Shown here piece after piece: positions 40,829-49,715 of a stretch of 64,000 bases of DNA. The notes under the pieces are model-generated. The model had not been told where the DNA came from, searched no databases, and worked only from the letters and a program-made list of their open reading frames with translations. Every line of letters starts with the position of its first letter. Position 1 is the stretch's first letter. Position numbers and translations under genes: made by a program. The DNA comes from Georgenia satyanarayanai (GTDB lineage: Bacteria > Actinomycetota > Actinomycetes > Actinomycetales > Actinomycetaceae). The stretch is taken from NCBI RefSeq assembly GCF_900116375.1, contig NZ_UETB01000009.1, positions 1 through 64,000 of the forward strand. Direction: 5' to 3'.

Positions 40829-41578
40829 ATGACTGGAGCCCCCGGGTCGCTCGTGCTCGTCCGCCACGGCGAGAGCGCCGCCAACGCCCTCGGCCTGTTC
40901 ACCGGGGTGCTGGACGTCGGTCTCACCCCGCACGGCGAGCAGGCCTGCCACGACGCCGCCGCCCGCCTGCACGCCACCGGCTGGCGCCCCGACGTCGTCC
41001 TCGCCTCGGAGCTCGTCCGCTCCTGGCACACCGCGGACATCGTCGCCGGTGTCGTCGGCGGTGAGGTCGTGCGCGACTGGCGGCTCAACGAGCGCAGCTA
41101 CGGCGCCCTGAGCGGCTACGGCAAGCGGGAGGTCGCCGAGCGTCACGGTCGGGAGCTCTTCCTCCACTGGCGCCGTTCCCTCGACGGCCGCCCCGACCCC
41201 CTGCCCGGACGCACGGTCGAGCTGTGGCGCTCGCTGCCGCCCTTCGCCGCCCTGCCCGCCGAGGCGCTGGCCTCCACGGAGTCGCTCGCCGACGTCGTCG
41301 CGCGGGTGCGACCGCTGTGGGAGGGCACGCTCGGCGACGCGCTGCGCGCCGGCCGCCACGTCCTCGTCGTCGCCCACGGCAACTCCCTGCGCGCCCTGTG
41401 TGCGCTCGTCGACGACCTCAGCCCCGCGGAGCTGCGCGAGCTCAACCTCCCCAACGCCCGCCCGCTGCTGTACGAGCTCGGCCCGGGCCTCGTGCCCCGC
41501 GTTCGCGGCGGGCGCTACCTCGACCCGCGGCTGGCCGCCGCGGAGGCGGCCGCGATCGCCGCGCAGGGCGGTACCTGA
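40829..41578 (+). CDS. Histidine phosphatase superfamily, phosphoglycerate-mutase-like
   Basis: 249 residues. VLVRHGESAANALGLFTGVL contains the phosphorylated His (RHGE); NERSYGALSGYGKREVAERHG matches the ERHYG block of 2,3-bisphosphoglycerate-dependent mutases, and VVAHGNSLRAL carries the second catalytic His. Length fits GpmA. Substrates other than 3-phosphoglycerate cannot be excluded, as this superfamily is versatile. Confidence 0.88.
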   Translation: MTGAPGSLVLVRHGESAANALGLFTGVLDVGLTPHGEQACHDAAARLHATGWRPDVVLASELVRSWHTADIVAGVVGGEVVRDWRLNERSYGALSGYGKREVAERHGRELFLHWRRSLDGRPDPLPGRTVELWRSLPPFAALPAEALASTESLADVVARVRPLWEGTLGDALRAGRHVLVVAHGNSLRALCALVDDLSPAELRELNLPNARPLLYELGPGLVPRVRGGRYLDPRLAAAEAAAIAAQGGT

Positions 41579-41722
41579 GAGCTACCGGGCACTCCCACTC
41601 CCGGTCCCCGTCGGTCCACCCTCCGGGCTGCCCGATCGTCCCTCCGCCCGAGGTGCACGGCCGGGTGCTGCGGCTAGGCTTCGCGGGAAGGTCCGCAGAG
41701 TCGCGGGTATGAGGGGGAAGCG

Positions 41723-42619
41723 ATGAGAGTGGTCGTCGTCGGCATGGCCTATGCCGTCGTCACGCTGCCCGTCGACACCTTCCCGGTCGAGTACCGGGCG
41801 GTGCGCGACGTGCCGATCTCGGCCTCAGTCGGCGGGTCCGGCTTCGCCGCCGCCCGGACGCTCGCGGCCCTGGGGGACGAGGTCTACCTCGCCGCGCCGC
41901 TCGGGGAGGACGCCGAGGCCGCGGCCGTCGACGTCGCGGCCTACCGCTACGGCGTCAACTCGGCGATGTGCCCGCGGTCGCTGCCCCGCTCGCCCCGCGC
42001 CGTCGTCCTCGAGGGCGACGGCCGGCGGCAGATCAGCCGCGACCTCGGGGAGGCCCGCAGCGCCCACGTCGCCCTCGACCTCGGGGCCCTGGCGACCTCC
42101 GACCTCGTCATGGTCGACGGCGTGCTCCCCACGGCGGCGCTGGTCTCCTCGGCGCAGGCCACGGGCGTGCCCGTGGCCGCGGCGCTCGGGACGGTGAGTG
42201 CGCCGCCCCTCCTCGAGCAGCAGCTCTACCTCGGCGCCGACCTGCTCGTCATGGGCCACGACGGGCACGACGAGGAGCAGCTGCTCCGGACGTGGCGGCG
42301 CCGCTCAGCGGCCCGGCTCGTCGTCCTCACCCTCGGTGCCCGGGGGGCCGTGGGGATGGTGCACCACTCCGAGGAGGTGCTGCACGTGCCAGCCCGGGAC
42401 CTGGGCCCGGGCCCACGGCCGGCGGGGCTGGGGGCGACCTATGCCGCCACCCTGGCGCACTACGTCTTTGCGCGCGGCTGTGCCGCGCGCACCGCCATGG
42501 AGTACGCAGCGGCCGCTGCCGCCTGGACGATCGCCCACCCCGGCGAGCCCGACGGGCTGCGGGAGGACGTCCTCGAGGCGGCAGCGGCGCGTCCGGGCGG
42601 GGCGGCTCAGGCCTCGTAG
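41723..42619 (+). CDS. PfkB-family protein lacking the catalytic GxGD aspartate
   Basis: 298 residues with the ribokinase fold order: SVGGSGFAAARTLAALGDEV (substrate side), a central VMVDGVLPTAAL and LVVLTLGARGAVGMV. Where active kinases have GAGD this protein reads PAGLGATYAATL, with no aspartate base. GTP/ATP phosphotransfer is therefore doubtful; it may be a pseudokinase or sugar-binding regulator. ATG at 41723 with GGGGGAAG upstream. It overlaps the convergent lipoprotein gene tail-to-tail by 13 bases. Confidence 0.85.
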   Translation: MRVVVVGMAYAVVTLPVDTFPVEYRAVRDVPISASVGGSGFAAARTLAALGDEVYLAAPLGEDAEAAAVDVAAYRYGVNSAMCPRSLPRSPRAVVLEGDGRRQISRDLGEARSAHVALDLGALATSDLVMVDGVLPTAALVSSAQATGVPVAAALGTVSAPPLLEQQLYLGADLLVMGHDGHDEEQLLRTWRRRSAARLVVLTLGARGAVGMVHHSEEVLHVPARDLGPGPRPAGLGATYAATLAHYVFARGCAARTAMEYAAAAAAWTIAHPGEPDGLREDVLEAAAARPGGAAQAS

Positions 42620-43095
42620 CCGGCGGCGGAGCAGGCGCTGTCGATCTCGCCCTGCGCGGCCTCGGAGCCTGCGACGTCGACCTGCGTGAGGTCGGGGAAG
42701 GTGACCTCGCCGGTCTCGGGGTCGGCCTGGTCGCGCGCCTCGTTGACGGCCGCGACGGCCTCGGTGAACGGGGTGTTGACGTCCTCGAGGAGGGAGGCGA
42801 TCTCGGCCGGGGCGCTGCGGCCGAGCTCGGTGAGGCGCTGCTCGAGCGCGTTGATCTCGACGTAGGTGGCGTCGTCCACGACCTCGCCACCGGACAGGGC
42901 GGTGCGGGCGCTCTCGGCGCGCTCGGCGAGCGGCGTGCCGGTGCCCTCGTAGAAGCCCTCGCAGGCGACCTGCTCGGGGCTCTGCGACGCGGAGGCCGCC
43001 GGGGTGGACTCGTCGTCGGACGTGCTGGAGCTGCAGGCGGTCAGACCGAGCAGGAGGACTGCGGGGAGGATGAGTCGACGTGTCATGGCAGACAC
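42607..43095 (-). CDS. Small lipoprotein of unknown function
   Basis: 162 residues. A lipoprotein signal peptide (RRLILPAVLLLGLTAC) with lipobox LTAC places the mature protein on the outer face of the membrane, followed by a Ser/Thr/Ala linker and a helical domain with two more cysteines (ACEGF and SACSAAG) that may form a disulfide. Met at 43086 is an alternative start. No recognised family. Confidence 0.78.
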   Translation of the reverse strand: MSAMTRRLILPAVLLLGLTACSSSTSDDESTPAASASQSPEQVACEGFYEGTGTPLAERAESARTALSGGEVVDDATYVEINALEQRLTELGRSAPAEIASLLEDVNTPFTEAVAAVNEARDQADPETGEVTFPDLTQVDVAGSEAAQGEIDSACSAAGYEA

Positions 43096-43227
43096 GTTAA
43101 GCCTGTGCGCAGCGGGGTCCCGTCGGTCGCGGAGGGCGGTGGAGAGCCCCGTTTTCGGCGTCCTGCTGGGGATCTCACGTATCCCACGGACCCGCGGCGG
43201 CCGTGGCGGAACGGGCGGAGACGTTCC

Positions 43228-43842
43228 TCACAGGCGGTCGGTGCGCTGCCGCCTCACGATGAGGACGACGAGCGCGGCGACCGCACCGAGCGCCGCGACG
43301 GCGATGGCGACCTTGGCGGCCGTGGGCAGCCCGGACGCCCCGGACTCCGTCGTCTCCGCCGCCTCCGTCGTCTCTGCCACCTCGGTGGTCTCCGCCGCCT
43401 CGGTCGTCGGCTCGGTGGTGGCCGGCTCGGCGGCCTCCGTGGTGGCCGGCTCGACGGGCTCGGTCACCTCGAAGGGGATGACGCCGTCGATGGGGTGGCC
43501 GTCGCCGGAGGCCACGCGCCAGCGCACCTCGAGCTGCCCGGCCGGCAGCGCGGAGTCGAGTGCGAGGACGACGTCGGTCCCGTCCACGGTGCCCTCGCCC
43601 TCGGCGAGGGTCGTGCCGTCCGCGTCGACGACCTCGATCGCCGAGCCCACCTCGAGCGGCGGGTTGTTGAAGCTCAGCGTGATCGACTCCGGCGGTGCGT
43701 CGAGGACCGTCCCCTCGGCGGGGTCCGAGGCGACGAGCATGTCGTGGGCCTGCGCCGCCGTCCCGAGACCGAGCGTCCCGAGGACGACGAGCAGGACGAG
43801 GACGGCGGAGCGGGTGCGACGAGCAGCGACGGTCGAAGTCAT
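43228..43842 (-). CDS. CopC-domain protein with C-terminal membrane anchor
   Basis: 204 residues. Signal peptide (1-32, ending AQAH with the mature N-terminal His), a CopC-like beta domain (HDMLVASDPAEGTVLDAPPE; WRVASGDGHPIDGVIPFEV), a low-complexity Glu/Thr/Ala tract (about 145-165) and a C-terminal transmembrane helix followed by a basic tail. CopC proteins bind Cu(II) through an N-terminal His brace; His33 and His in GDGHP are candidates. No copD is adjacent; the copper operon is about 9 kb away. Confidence 0.88.
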   Translation of the reverse strand: MTSTVAARRTRSAVLVLLVVLGTLGLGTAAQAHDMLVASDPAEGTVLDAPPESITLSFNNPPLEVGSAIEVVDADGTTLAEGEGTVDGTDVVLALDSALPAGQLEVRWRVASGDGHPIDGVIPFEVTEPVEPATTEAAEPATTEPTTEAAETTEVAETTEAAETTESGASGLPTAAKVAIAVAALGAVAALVVLIVRRQRTDRL

Positions 43843-43901
43843 GGCCCCATGCTAGGCAGACCCGCGGCGGGAGCGGGCCCGACGCCCTACCATCGGCCCT
43901 G

Positions 43902-44297
43902 ATGAAGCAGCTGGACGCCCGCTCGGTGGCCACGGTCGCCGCCGGCGGCGCGGCCGGTGCCGTCGCCCGCCACCTCCTCGTCGGCGCGGCCGGCGCGCAC
44001 GGCTGGGCCGCGACGCTCGCCGTCAACGTCGTCGGGGCCTTCCTCCTCGGGCTCCTCCTCGAGCGGCTCGCCCGCGGTGGGCGCGACACGGGACGCCGCC
44101 GCCGGGTGCGGCTCCTGCTCGGCACCGGGGCCCTGGGCGGCTTCACCACCTACTCCGGCATCGCCGTCGAGGTGCTCGCCCGGCTCGACGCCGGTCAGTG
44201 GGCGGGCGCTGGGGCCTACGGCCTCGGGACGGTCCTCGCCGGGCTGGTCGCGTGCGGGGCGGGCGTCGTCGTCGGGGCGCGGAGGGCGGCGCGATGA
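43902..44297 (+). CDS. crcB: Fluoride channel subunit FluC/CrcB (first of pair)
   Basis: 131 residues, four transmembrane helices. GGAAGAVARHLLVG, the NVVGAFLLGLLL asparagine motif and GALGGFTTYSGIAVEV (the conserved FTTxS phenylalanine region) identify FluC. The stop overlaps the ATG of a second crcB gene, the arrangement of heteromeric fluoride channels in Gram-positive bacteria. No fluoride riboswitch was recognised in the 59-base upstream gap. Confidence 0.93.
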   Translation: MKQLDARSVATVAAGGAAGAVARHLLVGAAGAHGWAATLAVNVVGAFLLGLLLERLARGGRDTGRRRRVRLLLGTGALGGFTTYSGIAVEVLARLDAGQWAGAGAYGLGTVLAGLVACGAGVVVGARRAAR

Positions 44298-44665
44298 TCC
44301 TGCTCGTCGCCCTCGGTGGCGCGCTCGGAGCCGCGGCCCGGTACGTCCTGGACTCCCTGCTCCCACCCGGCGGGCCGGACGGGGTGCCGCGCGGGACGAC
44401 CGCCGTCAACCTCAGCGGCAGCCTGCTCGCGGGCTGCCTCGTCGGCGCGCTCGCGGCCGGCTCCCTGGACCCGCAGGTCTACGTCGTCGCCCTGGCCGGG
44501 TTCTGCGGCGGCTACACGACCTTCTCGACGGCGTCGCTCGAGGCCGTCCGCCTCCTCCAGCGCGGCCGGCCCGGGCGGGCGGCGGGCTACGCCCTCGGCA
44601 GCCTCCTCGGCACCGTCGCGGCCGCTGCGCTCGGCGCCGCCGCCACGTCCGCGCTCCTGGGCTGA
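44294..44665 (+). CDS. crcB: Fluoride channel subunit FluC/CrcB (second of pair)
   Basis: 123 residues, four helices. LGGALGAAARYVLDSLL, NLSGSLLAGCLVGAL and GFCGGYTTFSTASLEA match FluC; the TTFST motif lines the fluoride path. ATGA overlap with the first subunit implies equal expression and probable heterodimerisation to exclude cytoplasmic fluoride. Confidence 0.93.
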   Translation: MILLVALGGALGAAARYVLDSLLPPGGPDGVPRGTTAVNLSGSLLAGCLVGALAAGSLDPQVYVVALAGFCGGYTTFSTASLEAVRLLQRGRPGRAAGYALGSLLGTVAAAALGAAATSALLG

Positions 44666-44699
44666 CGCCGCGTGGCCCGCCGCGTCAGCCGACGCGGCG
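44664..44699. terminator. Hairpin spanning the crcB/DUF2079 convergent stops
   Basis: 9-bp arms 44664-44672 and 44691-44699, each overlapping or adjoining a stop codon of the two convergent genes. Bidirectional termination is likely. Confidence 0.6.
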
Positions 44700-46088
44700 T
44701 GCCACCTGGTAGCCCTCGCGGTCCAGGACGAGCTCGTAGTCGGTCCCCGGGTGCTTGTCCTCGGCGTACCGCGCGGCGTCCTCCGGCGGGTCGCCTCCCC
44801 AGGTCCCGCCCTGCCGGTCGATGACGTAGTAGTCCGCGACCGGGTTGTCGGCCGTCCCGGACCACAGCGCCGTCGTCGTCGGCACGAGACGCGCGAGGAG
44901 GGAGATGTCGCTGGCGACGACGGCGCCCTGCGGCACCGTCCCGACGACCTCCCGGGCGGCCTCCGTGCGCGGGGAGGCCTGCCACGTGTCGGGGCTCGCG
45001 AGGCGTACGACGGGCAGGTCCGGGACGGTGAGCACGACGGCGAGCCAGGCGGCACCGATCGCGACGGCGACCCGCGGTGGCCGGCGCCGGTCGGGCTCGG
45101 CGGGGCGCGGCCCGAGCGCGTCGAGCAGGGCGGCGGTGGCGAGCGGCATGAGGACGGCGTCGTAGTGCCACACCCAGGTCCAGTAGAACTCCACCTCCCC
45201 GAGGAAGCGCCAGGCGAGCGTCGGCACCGCGGCGAGGAGGATCGGGGAGCGCACGCCGACGACGCCCGCCGCGAGGACGAGCAGGAGCACCGTGACGACC
45301 TTCTCGCCCGGGCCGAGGACGCCCGCGAGCGCGCCGAGAGGGTCCCCGACGACGTCGCCCACCGTGAGCCGGTCGGTGTAGTCGTACTGGCCGCGGGGGT
45401 TGAGCGCCGGCAGGATGACGGCCGTCGCGAGGACGAACCACGCCACGCCCCACCCCGCCAGGGCGAGGCCCGCCCGGCGCGCGCCGCGCCACCAGATGAC
45501 GAGCCCGAGGACGGCGACGAGCAGCCCGAGGTCCTCCTTGACGAGGACGAGCGGCGCCAGCCACAGGACGCTCGCCCGCCACCGCCGCTCGAGGAGCGCC
45601 CGCAGCCCGAAGGCGAGGAGCGGCAGTGCGAAGGCGACCTCGTGGAACTGGCTGCGCACGGCGCCCTGGACGCCGTGCGACAGGACGTACGCGGCGCCCA
45701 CCGCGAGACCGGGCCGGCGCCCCAGCCACCGCACGGCCAGCGCCGTCAGCGGCCACGCGGACACGCCGACGAGCAGGGCCTGGACGACGAGCAGGCTCAG
45801 CCCGGAGGGGGCGACGGCGTAGACGGGGCCGAGGAGCACGAGGACCGGGTGGAAGTGGTCGCCCAGGAGGTTGAAGCCGTCGCCCTTGATGGGCACGATC
45901 GGCGCGTCCAGGCCCGCGTAGGCCTTGGCGAGCTGGGTGAAGATCGCCAGGTCCCACGACGGCGCCTCCAGCCGGCGCCACTGGAGGACCGCGACGAGCG
46001 CGTAGAGCGCGGCGCCTGCCACGGCCACGCCCCACGCCTCCGGCTGCCCCAGCCGTGCCCGACGGGTGGTGGTGACCGGCGCGGTCAC
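44685..46088 (-). CDS. DUF2079 polytopic membrane protein
   Basis: 467 residues with roughly ten transmembrane helices and a C-terminal soluble domain. SWDLAIFTQLAKAYAG, GDHFHPVLVLLGPVY and HGVQGAVRSQFHEVAFALPL (conserved FHE) are characteristic of DUF2079, a GT-C-like family. GTG at 46088 overlaps the preceding gene stop. Predicted to act on a lipid-linked sugar outside the membrane; no substrate evidence. Confidence 0.87.
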   Translation of the reverse strand: MTAPVTTTRRARLGQPEAWGVAVAGAALYALVAVLQWRRLEAPSWDLAIFTQLAKAYAGLDAPIVPIKGDGFNLLGDHFHPVLVLLGPVYAVAPSGLSLLVVQALLVGVSAWPLTALAVRWLGRRPGLAVGAAYVLSHGVQGAVRSQFHEVAFALPLLAFGLRALLERRWRASVLWLAPLVLVKEDLGLLVAVLGLVIWWRGARRAGLALAGWGVAWFVLATAVILPALNPRGQYDYTDRLTVGDVVGDPLGALAGVLGPGEKVVTVLLLVLAAGVVGVRSPILLAAVPTLAWRFLGEVEFYWTWVWHYDAVLMPLATAALLDALGPRPAEPDRRRPPRVAVAIGAAWLAVVLTVPDLPVVRLASPDTWQASPRTEAAREVVGTVPQGAVVASDISLLARLVPTTTALWSGTADNPVADYYVIDRQGGTWGGDPPEDAARYAEDKHPGTDYELVLDREGYQVARRVG

Positions 46089-48715
46089 ACCGCTCCCTTG
46101 CGCTGGAGGTGGCGCAGGGCCGCCCACCCGAGCGGCACGCGGATCCAGAAGGTGAGCAGCCGGAAGACGAGCGCCACGGAGAAGGCGACGCCCGCGGGGA
46201 TGCCGGCGACGGTGAGCCCACCGGTCAGCGCGGCCTCCACGGGACCGATGCCACCGGGGGAGGGCACGGCCGCCCCGACGGTGTTGGAGGTGAGGTAGGT
46301 GATCGCCAGCGTCGTCAGCGGCAGGCTGTGGCCGAAGGCGGCGAGGGCCGAGCCGAAGGCCGCGACGTAGCCGAGCGTCATGATGACGTTGCCCCCCAGC
46401 CCGACGAGCAGGCGGCGGGGGCTGCCCACCACCCACAGCACCCGCGGCCACACCTGCCGCAGGGTGGGCCCGACCTTCTGCCACAGCCACGTGCGCACGG
46501 GCGGCACCGCCAGCAGCACGACGACGATGAGGACGGCGGTGATCGCGACCGCGTTGACGGCGCCCGAGGGCACCGAGAGCGTGCCGGCGCTGCCGGTGAG
46601 CAGGGCCATCGTGACGAGCAGCAGCACCGTGGTGACGAACTGCGAGACCTGGACGAGCGCGACGGTGGCCACGGCCAGCGGGGTGGCGATCCGCTGCCGG
46701 TTGAGGAAGCGGAGGTTGAGGGCCGCCGGCCCCACCCCGGCCGGCGCGACGAGCGCGACGACGCCCGCGGCCACCTGGACCAGGGTGGTGCGCCACAGGC
46801 CGAGCTTCTCGGGCGCGAAGGCCACCAGGCCCATCGCGCTGCCGAGGAAGGTGAGCACGCCGAAGCCGAAGGTGGCGAGCAGCCACCACGGGTTGGCGTT
46901 GCGGGTGGCGGCGACGACCTGCTCGAAGTTCAGCGTGCCGAGCAGCAACCAGACGGCGACGACGCCGATGGTCACCATGACGACGGTGCGCATGCTGAAC
47001 CGGGCCAGCCGCATCGGCTCGACGTCGGCGGCCGGGTTCTGGTCGACGAGCCGGGCCCGCAGGGAGTTGAGCAGCTCGCGGGGGCGCTCCGCCGCGGCGC
47101 GCGTGTGCGCGGTGAGGACGACGGGCTGGAGCAGCGGGGCCACCGAGGCGAGCGCCTCGCTGTCCAGGGAGCGCCCCGCGCTGGCGAGGGCGCGGTCCTC
47201 ACCGACCTTCGCCGCGGTGGCCGCGAGGAGCTGGGCGAGGTCGAGGCGGCGGGAGAGCTCGGAGGAGGCGATCTCCCCGTTCTCCCAGTCGACGAGGAGG
47301 ACCTCACCGTCGGTCGTGACCAGGACGGCGTCGACACTGAGGTCGAGGTGCGCGATGCCGGCCGCGTGCGCCGTGCACAGCTGGCACCACACCTCGTCGA
47401 GCAGCTCGTCGCTCACCTCCTCGGCGGGGATGTCGCTGAGCCGACGGGCGCCGGCGAGGTGGGCGCTGACCATGAGGACCGAGTCCCGCGACTCGGCCAG
47501 CCCGGCCAGCGGCGCGGTGTGGACGCCGGCGCGCTCGGTCGCGTAGGCGAGGAGGGCGGCGCGGTCGGCGGCGTCGCGCAACGTCGTCGCGCGGCGCCGG
47601 TGCAGGCCCCGCACCCGCAGGCGTGCCCACAGGGAGGCGAGGTAGCCGACCACCTGACGGTCGCCGTCGAGCACGGTGACGTACCAGCGCCGGCCCTCCG
47701 CGTCCCACGCCGAGTACACCCGGTGGGCGCTGACGGGGTCGAGGGCGACGCCGTCGGGGCTGGCGGAGGCGGCGACGACGGCGTGCGGGTCGGTGAGCAC
47801 GTCGGGGACGATCGAGTCGGCCGGGCGCCCCGAGGCGCCGGGCCAGCTGGGGACGGCCGCGGTGTCCAGCGGGTCCACGGGCCGCGCGGTGTAGCCGATG
47901 GGGGCGCTGGTCGTCACCGTCCAGGCCTGGACGTCCTCGCCCGCGCTGTCCAGGCGCACGACACGGGCGGGGTCGAGCCCGGCACGCCGCAGCCCTTGGA
48001 CCAGGGCGATGCCCTCGGCGCGCTCGTTGTACACCCCGACGACGTACCGTCCGGCGAGCCCGATCGCGCGGCCGATGAGGACGGTGACGACGGCGCCGGG
48101 CAGGGTGAGCGCACCGCGGATGACGGTGAGGACGAGGACGACCCACAGCAGGTTCCACGACCAGCGCACGGTGGGCCGGTGCGCGCGGGTGCCGACGGTG
48201 GTGAGGAGGGCGGCGAGCGCGGCGACGAGGGGGTTCATCGCGATGACCGCGTCGCCCTCGGAGGTGATCGTCAGCCCCACGGACAGCGCGGTGGGGGCGT
48301 AGGCGTCGAGGAGGAGCACCGCGGCGGTCGTCAGCCCCCAGGCGACGACGGCGGCCGCGACGGCCTCGGCGACCGCCCGCCACCGCCTGCGCACGAGCTG
48401 CATGACGATGACGAACAGCGGCAGGAAGAAGGTGACGACACCCTCGAGGACCGTGACGGGCAGGAGGAGGATCTCGCGCAGCACGAGCGCGGCCGCGGAC
48501 TGGACGTCCTCGGTGACGCCGATGGCCGTGGCGTGCGCGTACACGGCCAGGAGCAGGACGACGCCGATGCCGAGCCCGGACAGGACGAGCTCGAGGAGGT
48601 CGCGGGGGCGGTGCACGCGTGCCTGGGGCACGTCGACGAGGAGCACCTTCCGGCGGGGCACCTGCCGGGTGGGGGTGTCGGCCACGGGGGTGTGCTCACC
48701 GGGCCGGTCCGTCAT
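46085..48715 (-). CDS. Membrane protein with kinase-like centre and YbhN-type flippase domain
   Basis: 876 residues. Residues 1-230 contain several transmembrane helices. The middle (about 240-540) resembles an ABC1/AarF-type kinase fold, with HLDLSVDAVLV in place of HxDLxxxN and VDWENGE in place of DFG, so catalysis is uncertain. From about 560 on there are eight or so helices of the lysylphosphatidylglycerol-synthase transmembrane (YbhN/UPF0104) family, including PAGVGPAALNLRFLNRQ and VPSPGGIGPVEAALTGG. Large actinobacterial proteins of this kind are unassigned; lipid or polyprenyl transport is plausible. Coupled to the DUF2079 gene. Confidence 0.85.
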   Translation of the reverse strand: MTDRPGEHTPVADTPTRQVPRRKVLLVDVPQARVHRPRDLLELVLSGLGIGVVLLLAVYAHATAIGVTEDVQSAAALVLREILLLPVTVLEGVVTFFLPLFVIVMQLVRRRWRAVAEAVAAAVVAWGLTTAAVLLLDAYAPTALSVGLTITSEGDAVIAMNPLVAALAALLTTVGTRAHRPTVRWSWNLLWVVLVLTVIRGALTLPGAVVTVLIGRAIGLAGRYVVGVYNERAEGIALVQGLRRAGLDPARVVRLDSAGEDVQAWTVTTSAPIGYTARPVDPLDTAAVPSWPGASGRPADSIVPDVLTDPHAVVAASASPDGVALDPVSAHRVYSAWDAEGRRWYVTVLDGDRQVVGYLASLWARLRVRGLHRRRATTLRDAADRAALLAYATERAGVHTAPLAGLAESRDSVLMVSAHLAGARRLSDIPAEEVSDELLDEVWCQLCTAHAAGIAHLDLSVDAVLVTTDGEVLLVDWENGEIASSELSRRLDLAQLLAATAAKVGEDRALASAGRSLDSEALASVAPLLQPVVLTAHTRAAAERPRELLNSLRARLVDQNPAADVEPMRLARFSMRTVVMVTIGVVAVWLLLGTLNFEQVVAATRNANPWWLLATFGFGVLTFLGSAMGLVAFAPEKLGLWRTTLVQVAAGVVALVAPAGVGPAALNLRFLNRQRIATPLAVATVALVQVSQFVTTVLLLVTMALLTGSAGTLSVPSGAVNAVAITAVLIVVVLLAVPPVRTWLWQKVGPTLRQVWPRVLWVVGSPRRLLVGLGGNVIMTLGYVAAFGSALAAFGHSLPLTTLAITYLTSNTVGAAVPSPGGIGPVEAALTGGLTVAGIPAGVAFSVALVFRLLTFWIRVPLGWAALRHLQRKGAV

Positions 48716-48761
48716 GCGCCCGAGTGTAGGCGGTGGGGCGGGCGGCTCTCAGGAGCCGCGC

Positions 48762-49523
48762 TCAGGTGAGGCCGAGGGCGGCGAGGAGCTCGGTGGGCAG
48801 GAGGGCGTAGCCGACGAAGGCGACGACGTCGAGGAGGGTGTGGGCCACGACGAGGGGCATGGTCCGCCGTCGTCGCCGGTAGTACTCGGCGAAGACGACG
48901 CCCATCGCGACGTTCGCGAGGCCCGGGCCGATGCCTTGGTAGAGGTGGTAGCAGCCGCGCAGCAGCGCGCTCGCGGCGACCACCGCCGGGGCCCGCCAGC
49001 CGAGCTGCTCGAGCCGCTCGACGAGGTAGCCGGCCGCGACCACCTCCTCGAGCAGGGCGTTCTTCAGCGCCGCGAGGACCAGGACCGGCACGGCCCACCA
49101 CGTGGCGTCCAGGGTGGCGGCCTGGACCTCGACGGTGACGCCCAGCGCCCGGCCGAGCGCGTACACGCCCAGGCCGGGGATGCCGATGAGCGCGGCCAGC
49201 CCAGCGCCGACGGCGAGGTCCCGGCCAGGGCGGGAGAACGTGAGACCGATCCGGGTGGTGGCGCGGCGCCCGGGCTCGCTGAGGAGGAAGAGGGCCAGGG
49301 CCACCGGGACGAGCGCGAAGCCGAGGCTGAGGAGCTGGTAGGTGAGGTCGAGGTAGGGCCGCGGCGAGCGGGAGGGGTTGAGCGCGGTGGCCTGGTCGCG
49401 CAGCGGTGTCTCGGCGGTGAGCCGGGCGAGGAGGTTGACGACGGCGTAGAGGGCCGACTGGCCCAGCGACAGGCCCAGGACGATCCACAGCTCCGCGCGC
49501 AGCCGGCGGGGCGTGGTCTCCAT
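48762..49523 (-). CDS. CPBP-family intramembrane glutamic protease
   Basis: 253 residues, about seven helices. The Abi/CAAX-protease signature is present: EE in LLEEVVAAGYLVERL (motif 1), HLYQG (motif 2) and VVAHTLLDVVAF (motif 3). ATG at 49523 chosen over a much longer non-coding-like extension. Bacterial CPBP proteins are linked to peptide maturation or membrane quality control. Divergent from metN. Confidence 0.88.
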   Translation of the reverse strand: METTPRRLRAELWIVLGLSLGQSALYAVVNLLARLTAETPLRDQATALNPSRSPRPYLDLTYQLLSLGFALVPVALALFLLSEPGRRATTRIGLTFSRPGRDLAVGAGLAALIGIPGLGVYALGRALGVTVEVQAATLDATWWAVPVLVLAALKNALLEEVVAAGYLVERLEQLGWRAPAVVAASALLRGCYHLYQGIGPGLANVAMGVVFAEYYRRRRRTMPLVVAHTLLDVVAFVGYALLPTELLAALGLT

Positions 49524-49625
49524 GGGGCGGTTATAGCAGCCACCCGTCCTCGTGCCACCACGCCCGCGTCTCACCATACGGACCGAGTGGTGGTGCGGGG
49601 AGGCGGCGAACCTACCGTGGCGGCA

Positions 49626-49711
49626 CCATCCAGAGCAGCCGAGAGACCTGGCTCGTCGACGCTGCAGCAACCCGTTCCACCGGGTGCTCCCGCCAGGACC
49701 GATGGAGGGAC
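49626..49711 (+). promoter_or_regulatory. SAM-I (S-box) riboswitch upstream of metNIQ
   Basis: The leader folds as an S-box aptamer. P1 pairs CCATC (49626-49630) with GATGG (49701-49705); GAGAGACCTGGCTCG is followed by GCAGCAACC, with a CCCGTTCCACCGGG hairpin and then GGTGCT and CCAG in the order of known S-box RNAs. The ribosome binding site (GGAGGG) directly abuts the 3' strand of P1, so translational control by SAM is likely, repressing methionine import when SAM is high. Confidence 0.9.
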
Positions 49712-49715
49712 CCCC

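Noticed and set aside
43843-43901. Fluoride riboswitch upstream of crcB
   Set aside because: The short gap lacks the conserved fluoride aptamer bases and pseudoknot pairing.
46109-48769. 886-codon plus-strand ORF opposite the YbhN-type gene
   Set aside because: Repetitive Gly/Asp/Arg/Glu content, no domain; the minus-strand frame has membrane helices and conserved motifs.
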